DNA from: Vulcanimicrobiota bacterium
GTDB taxonomy: Bacteria; Vulcanimicrobiota; Vulcanimicrobiia; Vulcanimicrobiales; Vulcanimicrobiaceae
Direction: 5' to 3'
DNA: 8,986 bases
Assembly (NCBI GenBank): GCA_019233415.1
Contig: JAFAMK010000268.1
Span: 1-8,986, forward strand
The position numbers were made by a program, and so were the translations under genes. This document shows positions 1-6,120 of the stretch, piece by piece. The number at the start of each line of letters is the position of its first letter. The first letter of the stretch is position 1. The notes beneath the pieces are model-generated. The model was not told the DNA's origin. It searched no databases and saw only the letters and a program-made list of their open reading frames with translations.

Positions 1-1158
<1,158 letters not shown>

Positions 1159-1162
<4 letters not shown>

Positions 1163-1175
1163 ACGCGACGTCTAG
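1159..1175 (+). other. Small perfect stem-loop over the rpoB stop codon
   Basis: The arms CTAGACG and CGTCTAG (7 bp) enclose a CGA loop, and the rpoB TAG stop (1160-1162) lies in the left arm. There is no T-run after it, so it is not by itself an intrinsic terminator. It may protect the rpoB mRNA 3' end or be chance. Confidence 0.35.
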
Positions 1176-1180
1176 CACGT

Positions 1181-1228
1181 AAAACGGAGGAGGGCCGCGC
1201 GACACCCGGTCGCACGACCCTCCCTCCG
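1181..1228 (-). terminator. Intrinsic terminator of the HD-GYP gene, probably shared with rpoB
   Basis: CGGAGGAGGG (1185-1194) pairs with CCCTCCCTCCG (1218-1228) through one bulged base, and an inner GCGAC/GTCGC helix (1199-1203 with 1209-1213) closes an ACCCG loop. On the minus strand the hairpin begins 20 nt after the HD-GYP stop codon and is followed at once by TTTT (complement of 1181-1184), the form of a rho-independent terminator. The same stem lies 22 nt after the rpoB stop but has no U-tract on the plus strand, so termination there would be weaker or rho-assisted. It separates two convergent transcripts. Confidence 0.75.
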
Positions 1229-1247
1229 GCCCACACCCGATAGGGGC

Positions 1248-2234
1248 CTACCCGCGCGCCACTTCCCGTCTGCCGACGCTCCGGGGCGCGTCCAACATCG
1301 CGATCATCGCGTCGACGACTGCGCCGTCCCACTGTGTGCCACGGCCTTCGCGAAGAATTTCCATCGCTTCGCGCTGCGCGATCGCGGGCCGGTACGGCCG
1401 CGCGCTGATCATCGCGTGAAACGCGTCGGCGACCGCGACGACGCGCGCCTCGAACGGGATCTGCTCACCCTGCAGACCGTAGGGATAACCGCGCCCGTCC
1501 CAGCGCTCGTGGTGCGCACGCACGATCGGCGCGTACGCGGAGAGCGCCGGCAGCTCGGCTAAAATCTGCGCGCCGAACTCGGCGTGCTGCTGCATCACGA
1601 TCCATTCAGGCTCGGTCAGCGAACCGGGCTTGAAGAGGATCGCGTCCGGCGTCGCGATCTTGCCGACGTCGTGCAAGACCCCCGCCTTCACGACGACGTC
1701 GGTCGTCATCGTCGACAGCCCCATTGCCTCCGACAGGCGCCGGCACCACGCACCGGTTGCGTGCGAGTGCGCGCAGGTTGCCTCGTCGCGCGCCTTGAGC
1801 ATCGCGAGGACGCCGTCGATCACGCCGCTCGTCGCGCGCTGCGGGTCGTCGAACCGCGCACCCGGCGCGAGCGGAAACGCCTCGGCGACGTTCGTCTTGA
1901 TGATTTCGAGAAACACCAGCAGCGCCGAGAAGTCCAGGTCGAGCGGCTCACCGGTGGCCGCGGTGACCTCGCACGCGGACGCGACGAGGTCGTGGATCAC
2001 CGGCAGCGTGAACGCGCCGTGCGCCATCCGCGCCCACGAGACGACCGCTTCCGGGCTCGCCGCTTCCAGCGACTGCCCGAGCGCCGAGACGAGCGACCGA
2101 ACCAGCAGTGCCGACGCCTGCCCCGACGAGCGCGGCCCCAAATGGCTTAGGATCGCGTCGGCAACGGCGACCCTGGTCTCGACGATCCGCCGCGCCAGCG
2201 CGGCGCGGCCCTCAGTAGCGGATGACATGCCCAC
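1248..2234 (-). CDS. HD-GYP domain protein, probable cyclic-di-GMP phosphodiesterase
   Basis: A 328-residue protein with a complete HD-GYP domain in its second half. Such domains hydrolyse cyclic di-GMP at a bi- or trinuclear metal centre. Visible motifs are the first His after the entry helix (H156), the HD pair in LHDVGK (188-189), H217, the HHERWDGRGYPYGL block (241-254, GYP at 249-251), and the VADAF/SARPYR segment (D270 onward). All expected metal ligands are present, so activity is likely. Residues 1-150 form a predicted mostly helical region that I do not recognise, with no receiver, PAS or GAF signature and no membrane span; it is probably the input module. The GTG start at 2234 has GGAAG 8 nt upstream; an ATG two codons later (2228) is the alternative. 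It lies 15 bp after a 26-codon gene on the same strand, which suggests translational coupling, and ends at a good terminator. Substrate preference (c-di-GMP or cGAMP) cannot be read from the sequence. Confidence 0.93.
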   Translation of the reverse strand: MGMSSATEGRAALARRIVETRVAVADAILSHLGPRSSGQASALLVRSLVSALGQSLEAASPEAVVSWARMAHGAFTLPVIHDLVASACEVTAATGEPLDLDFSALLVFLEIIKTNVAEAFPLAPGARFDDPQRATSGVIDGVLAMLKARDEATCAHSHATGAWCRRLSEAMGLSTMTTDVVVKAGVLHDVGKIATPDAILFKPGSLTEPEWIVMQQHAEFGAQILAELPALSAYAPIVRAHHERWDGRGYPYGLQGEQIPFEARVVAVADAFHAMISARPYRPAIAQREAMEILREGRGTQWDGAVVDAMIAMLDAPRSVGRREVARG

Positions 2235-2249
2235 ACCCGTGACTTCCGG

Positions 2250-2330
2250 TTAGCTGCCCTGTGGCGGAATGTAGGCGCAGACCGCGATGGCCGCAGCTAC
2301 GATGCCGGCTGAGACGATGACGTCGATCAC
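2250..2330 (-). CDS. Predicted 26-residue single-pass membrane peptide upstream of the HD-GYP gene
   Basis: A very short open frame: GTG start at 2330, TAA at 2250-2252. Three signs favour a real gene. A near-perfect Shine-Dalgarno AAGGAG (complement of 2336-2341) sits 5 nt before the start. The product is one hydrophobic segment (VIVSAGIVAAAIAVCAYI) with an acidic residue before it and a short polar PPQGS end. Of 26 codons, 21 end in G or C, as in the neighbouring genes. It stops 15 bp before the HD-GYP start, so the two are probably co-transcribed and perhaps translationally coupled. It could be a small membrane protein that positions or tunes the phosphodiesterase, or a leader peptide whose translation controls HD-GYP expression. 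I do not recognise a family, and chance cannot be excluded at this length. Confidence 0.6.
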   Translation of the reverse strand: MIDVIVSAGIVAAAIAVCAYIPPQGS

Positions 2331-2335
2331 GGGTT

Positions 2336-2341
2336 CTCCTT
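2336..2341 (-). promoter_or_regulatory. Strong Shine-Dalgarno site of the small membrane peptide
   Basis: On the minus strand AAGGAG is followed by AACCC and then the GTG start. It is the best ribosome binding site in the minus-strand block and is the main reason for calling the 26-codon gene. Confidence 0.65.
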
Positions 2342-2383
2342 GGGTGGGCGGGGTACGATCCCACCCTATCAGGGCCCGTCGGC
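2342..2383 (-). promoter_or_regulatory. Leader with competing hairpins before the small peptide gene
   Basis: On the minus strand CCCT-GAT-AGGG can form a small hairpin, while GGGTGGG (complement of 2360-2366) can instead pair with CCCACCC (complement of 2342-2348) around an 11-nt loop. The two share the same GGG, so they exclude each other. The right arm of the larger helix abuts the AAGGAG site. This resembles a translational switch, but no known riboswitch consensus is visible and there is no covariation evidence. Confidence 0.35.
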
Positions 2384-2390
2384 GGCGACA

Positions 2391-2408
2391 CTCGTCCGAA
2401 AGGACGAG
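2391..2408 (-). terminator. Stem-loop after the LuxR-type gene, weak terminator candidate
   Basis: CTCGTCC (2391-2397) and GGACGAG (2402-2408) form a perfect 7-bp stem, with a UUUC loop in the minus-strand transcript. It begins 13 nt after the regulator's TAG stop. No U-run follows, so it may be a partial terminator, an RNA 3' end or a processing site between the regulator and the small peptide/HD-GYP pair. Confidence 0.4.
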
Positions 2409-2421
2409 GCCGTTTCAGCCG

Positions 2422-5028
2422 CTAGACGATCTCTCGTCTCCGCGCGGTCGCGACTGCCTCGCCGCGGCTCGTGCAGCCGAGTTTCCGCAGAATGGAGGAG
2501 ACGTGGGTCCGGACCGTGTTGACGGTCCGCTGCTGGTCGTCCGCGATTGCCTGGTTGCTGAGCCCCTGCGACATCGCTTGAAGGACCTGGAGCTCGACCG
2601 GCGTGAGTAGTTCCGCTTCTCCGGCGTCGGCCGCGCCGAGCGACGCGGTCAGCGCCTCGACGAAGCGGGCGATCCCGGCGATCCCGGCCAGCCGCATGTC
2701 GCGCAGCGCCGCCGCCCGCTGCTCGGGGACCCGGTTCAGCAGTGCGGTTAGAAACGCGGTCAGCGGTTCCGAGTCTGCCGACCGGTGCCGTAGCGCGCGC
2801 AGGCCGCGCTGCGCGACGGCGTTGCGCTCCAAGATGACGTTGGCGAGGATCGCGAACCGCTCGGCATGCGCGCGGATGCGCTCGAAGATCGGGCGCGGGT
2901 CGGTGTCGGCGGCGACGGCTGCCTCGTAGCGCGCGAGCGCGTCGAGCGCCGCAGTACGCGAGCCGAGCTTGGCCAAGACGCAGGCGAACAGCGCGTAGTG
3001 CATGCGGCGCTGGTAGAGGGTCGCTTCGCGCTCCGAAACGCCGGCGAGCAGCGTCTGGACTTCTTGGAAGTGCCCGGCGCCGCAGAGCTGCAGCGTCTTG
3101 CCGAGGACGTAGCCGAGTACGCCGAGAGGGCCGCGGTAGCTCAGGGCGGGCAGCTCGCGTTCGATCTCGGCGATCCGCTCGGCGTTGCCGCGCTCGGCTT
3201 CGAGCTGCACGAGCGCTCGCAACCCCAAGGCACGCGATTTCGGGTCGCCGGCCTTCTCGGCGTTGGCGACGACTTGGCTTGCGTACCAGACCGCGACAGG
3301 GATACGCCCTGCGAACGCGTGCAGCGCACAGACGGTGCTCAGGCAGCGCGCTGCGATCGCGAACGCGCCGGTCTCGGTCGCGAGGCGCGTCGCTTCACGC
3401 GCGTACCGCTCGACCGACTCGACGTCGTCGGAGGCGTAGAACGCGATCGTCGCGGCGCGCACGTAGGTGTTCGCGCGCAGTAGGTCGTCGCCGAACTCGG
3501 CGAGGCCGATCGCCTCGGCGATCGTGAATGTTGCCTCTTCGGCACGGCCGGCGAGCGCGTACGTCATTGCCAGCATCCCGAGCACGGTCGCGCGCTCCGG
3601 GGCTTCGAGCTCGTCGCGCGCGCGCAGCGCTTCGAGCGTCGGCAGACCGTCGAAGCGTCCCTGTTGGAACAGGACGAGCGAGTAGCGCTGCGCGACGGCG
3701 ACTTGGAACGAGACGTCCTGGTCGGTGCGCTGCAAGACCGCCGCATACCAGCGCTCCGCCTGGTCGACGCGGCCGTGCGCGTCTTCGAGTGCGGCGCGGA
3801 CAGCGAGGACGCGCGGGTTCTGCGTCGCGATTGCGGTCGGCAGGCTGCGTACGGCGCGCTCGGCGATGTCGAAGCAGCCCCGGTCGAGCAGCGCGAAGTT
3901 GTATTCGGCCAGGACGCGCTCGACCTCGCGCGCCGCGCGCGCGTCGACGAAGCGCTCCAGCGCCTCCCCGTGCATCCCCACCCGCTCGAGCAGCCGGCCC
4001 GCGGTGACGTGTGCTTCGCGGAAGACGTCGTCGCCGTCGAGCTGGACCTGGCGCTGCACGAAGTCGCGGAACAGGTCGTGCAGCTTGTAGACGCCGGTGT
4101 CGAGGACGCTGACGAATGCGACGCGTTCGCGCAGCGCCTCGATGATCGATGCCGCATCGTCGAATCCGGCGGCGACCGCCAGGCGCGTCTCCAGCCGCGG
4201 CAGGAACGCGACCGTGCGCAGGAACGCGCGGATGCGGTCGTCGAGCGAGTGCCACACCTGCTCGGCGAGATACCGGTAGACCATCTGCTGCGTGCCGGCT
4301 GAGACCGCCCGCAAGTCGCTCGCGCGCGTCGACGTGCGCAGCGCGAACGCGAGCGCGGTCGGCCAGCCGTCGACGAGGTTCAGAATCTGTTCCAGCTCGT
4401 CGTCGCGCACGGCGACGCGCGTCGCGCGCGCGCTCTGCTTCGCCTCGTCGATCGTGAAGCGCAAGTCGACGGTGTCGACGATCAGGTCGGACTCGCCGTA
4501 GGCGAGCCACGACGCGACCGGGAGCTGGAGCGGCGTGCGCGAGGAGAAGAGCCAGCGCGGTCCGCCCTTCGTGCGCTCGACGAGCGCGGTGACGAAGCGC
4601 GAGATCTCGCGGTCGGCCTCACCGTAGTGCAGGTCGTCGATGACGAGCAACGTGTCGAGGCTGCGAATGTGCGTCGCGGCCCACGCCGCGAGGTCGCGGC
4701 CGGGGGCCTCGGAGTTACGCGCGCCGTCGATCGCGGTTGCGAGCGAACGCCGCAGCGCCGGCACGACCGGTTCGAGCGCATCGGCGAATCCGCGCACGAA
4801 CGGTTCGAGCGTCGTCGCGTCGGAGGCGACGTCGTACACGACCGCCGACGGCACGGTGGCGAGAAATTGCCGCACTGCGACGGATTTGCCGAAGCCGGCC
4901 GGCGCGATGATGAGCGCGATGCGATACCGCGCGGCGGCGGCCAAGCGTTCGAGAACGCGTGGGCGGTCGATCGGACGGAAAACTCCGCCGAGATCGGGGC
5001 GCCCGTCGGCCGCTATGCTCCGGATCAC
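2422..5028 (-). CDS. Large ATP-binding LuxR-family (MalT/LAL-type) transcriptional regulator
   Basis: An 868-residue regulator built like MalT and the LAL group: an N-terminal STAND-type ATPase, a long helical-repeat sensor and a C-terminal LuxR DNA-binding domain. The Walker A loop is APAGFGKS (42-49), Walker B is LLVIDDLH (127-134), followed by a SSRTPLQLP segment (162-170). Residues about 215-340 fit the winged-helix/arm part (VDGWPTALAFALR, YKLHDLFRDFV). Residues about 340-800 are Ala/Leu/Arg-rich helical repeats of TPR-like character. The last 63 residues (806-868) are the LuxR helix-turn-helix, with LTPVELQVLQAMSQGLSNQA and VRTHVSSILRKLGC. Family members oligomerise on ATP and inducer binding and activate transcription; the inducer here is unknown. 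The GTG start at 5028 is the first credible start in frame; its GGAG lies about 16 nt upstream, which is long, so the start is less certain than the gene. It stands 91 bp before the small peptide/HD-GYP pair, and it could regulate that pair. Confidence 0.93.
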   Translation of the reverse strand: MIRSIAADGRPDLGGVFRPIDRPRVLERLAAAARYRIALIIAPAGFGKSVAVRQFLATVPSAVVYDVASDATTLEPFVRGFADALEPVVPALRRSLATAIDGARNSEAPGRDLAAWAATHIRSLDTLLVIDDLHYGEADREISRFVTALVERTKGGPRWLFSSRTPLQLPVASWLAYGESDLIVDTVDLRFTIDEAKQSARATRVAVRDDELEQILNLVDGWPTALAFALRTSTRASDLRAVSAGTQQMVYRYLAEQVWHSLDDRIRAFLRTVAFLPRLETRLAVAAGFDDAASIIEALRERVAFVSVLDTGVYKLHDLFRDFVQRQVQLDGDDVFREAHVTAGRLLERVGMHGEALERFVDARAAREVERVLAEYNFALLDRGCFDIAERAVRSLPTAIATQNPRVLAVRAALEDAHGRVDQAERWYAAVLQRTDQDVSFQVAVAQRYSLVLFQQGRFDGLPTLEALRARDELEAPERATVLGMLAMTYALAGRAEEATFTIAEAIGLAEFGDDLLRANTYVRAATIAFYASDDVESVERYAREATRLATETGAFAIAARCLSTVCALHAFAGRIPVAVWYASQVVANAEKAGDPKSRALGLRALVQLEAERGNAERIAEIERELPALSYRGPLGVLGYVLGKTLQLCGAGHFQEVQTLLAGVSEREATLYQRRMHYALFACVLAKLGSRTAALDALARYEAAVAADTDPRPIFERIRAHAERFAILANVILERNAVAQRGLRALRHRSADSEPLTAFLTALLNRVPEQRAAALRDMRLAGIAGIARFVEALTASLGAADAGEAELLTPVELQVLQAMSQGLSNQAIADDQQRTVNTVRTHVSSILRKLGCTSRGEAVATARRREIV

Positions 5029-5069
5029 TGGGACGTGGTGCCTACTCCCCCAACGGAGGACACCCCTCG

Positions 5070-5092
5070 TTCCGGGGAATTTCCTTGCGGAA
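5070..5092 (-). promoter_or_regulatory. Tandem TTCC/GGAA inverted repeats upstream of the LuxR-type gene
   Basis: TTCCGGGGAA (5070-5079) and TTCCTTGCGGAA (5081-5092) are two adjacent short dyads with the same half-sites, centred about 45-60 bp upstream of the regulator's GTG start. Their position fits an operator or activator site near the promoter, perhaps for autoregulation. I found no convincing -35/-10 pair, and half-sites of four bases can arise by chance. Confidence 0.35.
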
Positions 5093-5124
5093 TCTCTACC
5101 CTACGTCCACGGCGACGCCCGTCG

Positions 5125-5146
5125 TTCGGCCGGCTTACCGGCCGAA
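5125..5146 (-). terminator. Perfect 9-bp hairpin after the unknown 190-residue gene
   Basis: TTCGGCCGG (5125-5133) and CCGGCCGAA (5138-5146) form a perfect GC-rich stem with a 4-nt loop, 8 nt after the TGA stop of the upstream minus-strand gene. No U-run follows on the minus strand, so it is either a U-less terminator or an mRNA 3' stabiliser. It probably separates the unknown gene from the LuxR-type gene. Confidence 0.55.
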
Positions 5147-5154
5147 GCGGGAGG

Positions 5155-5727
5155 TCAGGCGCGCTCGCGAGCGATCAAGCGCAAGTAACGCCGAGGTTCG
5201 AACGAGCTGTCGGCGTCGATCCGGCGGAACGCTTCCTCGCGAATCTGTCCCGATAATTCGCGGCGCTGGCGCATCGCGTTCTCCAGTTCGCGAAAGGCGC
5301 GCTCGAAGTCGTCGCCGTCGAGGCTGGAGATCTGCCGCTTGAGCCGGTCAATGTCGCCGCTAAGCCTGCCTTGCATCTCGACACTAACGGCGCGTTCGAT
5401 CTGCTGAATGCGCGTCAGCAGCGCGTTCAGCTCTTCGACGGTCGGCAGGCCGAACGCGCGCGCCGGTTCGTGCGCCGGTGCCGCGGCGGCGCGGACGGTG
5501 CGCGGCCTATTCCCTGGTCGCGGCGCGTCGAAGTCCGGATAGAGGCGGATGATCGACTTGATCCGCTGCGGCCCTTTCGGCGACTGCAGCCCCTCCGCGA
5601 TCCCGGCCATGATGAGCCGGGAGCGAAGCGCCGTATCACTGATGACGCGCACGTGCTTCGGGTCGATGCCGACCGGTCGGCGATTCGCTCCGAAAAAGTC
5701 TTCGTCGCGCGCCAAAGGAAGGGCCAT
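5155..5727 (-). CDS. Conserved-looking protein of unknown function with C-terminal coiled coil
   Basis: I do not recognise this 190-residue protein. The ATG at 5727 is chosen because GGGGGAAGG precedes it at proper distance. An upstream in-frame start at 5877 would run across the divergent promoter region into chaB and adds a stretch of atypical composition. Residues 1-70 look folded and basic (VGIDPKHVRVISDTALRSRL, then PKGPQRIKSIIRLYPDFD). Residues 70-92 are an Ala/Pro/Arg linker, and about 95-170 form a charged amphipathic helix or coiled coil (VEELNALLTRIQQIERA, DRLKRQISSLDGDDFERAFR). The end is basic (PRRYLRLIARERA). There is no signal peptide, membrane segment or catalytic motif. The shape suggests a small cytoplasmic adaptor, structural or nucleic-acid-associated protein, but that is inference. 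It is divergent from chaB and followed by a strong hairpin, so it is probably monocistronic. Confidence 0.8.
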   Translation of the reverse strand: MALPLARDEDFFGANRRPVGIDPKHVRVISDTALRSRLIMAGIAEGLQSPKGPQRIKSIIRLYPDFDAPRPGNRPRTVRAAAAPAHEPARAFGLPTVEELNALLTRIQQIERAVSVEMQGRLSGDIDRLKRQISSLDGDDFERAFRELENAMRQRRELSGQIREEAFRRIDADSSFEPRRYLRLIARERA

Positions 5728-5773
5728 TGCCTTCCCCCAGAGGTTGGCGCGCGCGCTCCGGGTTCCGTTCACG

Positions 5774-5791
5774 GCAACGTGGTTACGTTGC
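5774..5791. promoter_or_regulatory. Inverted repeat in the divergent promoter region between the unknown gene and chaB
   Basis: GCAACGT (5774-5780) and ACGTTGC (5785-5791) form a perfect 7-bp dyad around GGTT. A second GGTTAC copy follows 12 bp after the first (5781-5786 and 5793-5798). The site sits in the only gene-free stretch between two divergent starts, 47 bp from the unknown gene and 65 bp from chaB, where an operator serving both could lie. No clear -35/-10 boxes are seen. Confidence 0.45.
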
Positions 5792-5842
5792 GGGTTACAC
5801 GTCACCTGCGAATTCCGCGTCTTTGGGTAGAACGGCCGCGAG

Positions 5843-5850
5843 AAAGGAGA
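5843..5850 (+). promoter_or_regulatory. Shine-Dalgarno site that fixes the chaB start
   Basis: AAAGGAGA lies 6 nt before the ATG at 5857. The reading frame is open far upstream (to 5371), so this site, together with the match to ChaB beginning exactly here, decides the start. Confidence 0.8.
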
Positions 5851-5856
5851 CGGCTG

Positions 5857-6087
5857 ATGCCAAAGAAGGGAAAACATGACGAATTCGCGCCACTTCCGTC
5901 GACGCTCGAACGCTCACCGAAAAAGGCGCAAGATAGGTACGAAGCGACGTTAGAACATGCCGAACAGGAGTACGGTGGCGACGAGGCCCGTGCTCACCGG
6001 GTCGCTTGGGCCGCGGTGAAGCACGGCTTCGAGAAAGTCGGCGATCACTGGGAGCCCAAGGAGGACGAATCCTCAGAGGACTCATAG
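5857..6087 (+). CDS. chaB: ChaB family protein (putative cation transport regulator)
   Basis: A 76-residue protein, the same length as Escherichia coli ChaB, with the family pattern: a Leu-Pro segment (APLPSTLERSP), then KKAQDRYEATLEHAEQEYG, matching the HAQDIYKEAFNSAWDQY block, and AHRVAWAAVKHGFEKVGDHW, matching the highly conserved AHKVAWAAVKHEYAK segment. ChaB was named from the E. coli cha locus and is annotated as a regulator of the ChaA cation antiporter. Its biochemical role is poorly established, and outside enterobacteria it often occurs without chaA, as here. The tail is acidic (KEDESSEDS). It starts the plus-strand run and lies 33 bp before the M1 peptidase gene, so they may share a transcript, though no functional link is evident. 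The protein should be cytoplasmic. Confidence 0.93.
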   Translation: MPKKGKHDEFAPLPSTLERSPKKAQDRYEATLEHAEQEYGGDEARAHRVAWAAVKHGFEKVGDHWEPKEDESSEDS

Positions 6088-6120
6088 GGCTCCTACGCAT
6101 TCGTCCGGAATGGCGGCCGA

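Noticed and set aside
1248..2234. Loss of activity of the HD-GYP domain because of His in place of Asp in the VADAFHAM segment
   Set aside because: This substitution is familiar in active-looking family members, and all metal ligands and the GYP motif are intact.
2331..2421. c-di-GMP riboswitch (GEMM type) before the HD-GYP gene
   Set aside because: The conserved GEMM core and receptor bases are not present, although the region is structured.
3395..4510. 371-codon minus-strand open frame inside the LuxR-type regulator
   Set aside because: It is an Arg-rich alternative frame of the regulator gene with no recognisable domain.
5371..5856. Long plus-strand open frame upstream of and in frame with chaB
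   Set aside because: It is antisense to the unknown gene. ChaB homology and length begin exactly at 5857 behind AAAGGAGA, so the upstream part is GC-rich shadow.
5728..5877. N-terminal extension of the unknown minus-strand protein to 5877
   Set aside because: It would run through the divergent intergenic dyad and over the chaB start and ribosome site. The ATG at 5727 has its own ribosome binding site.
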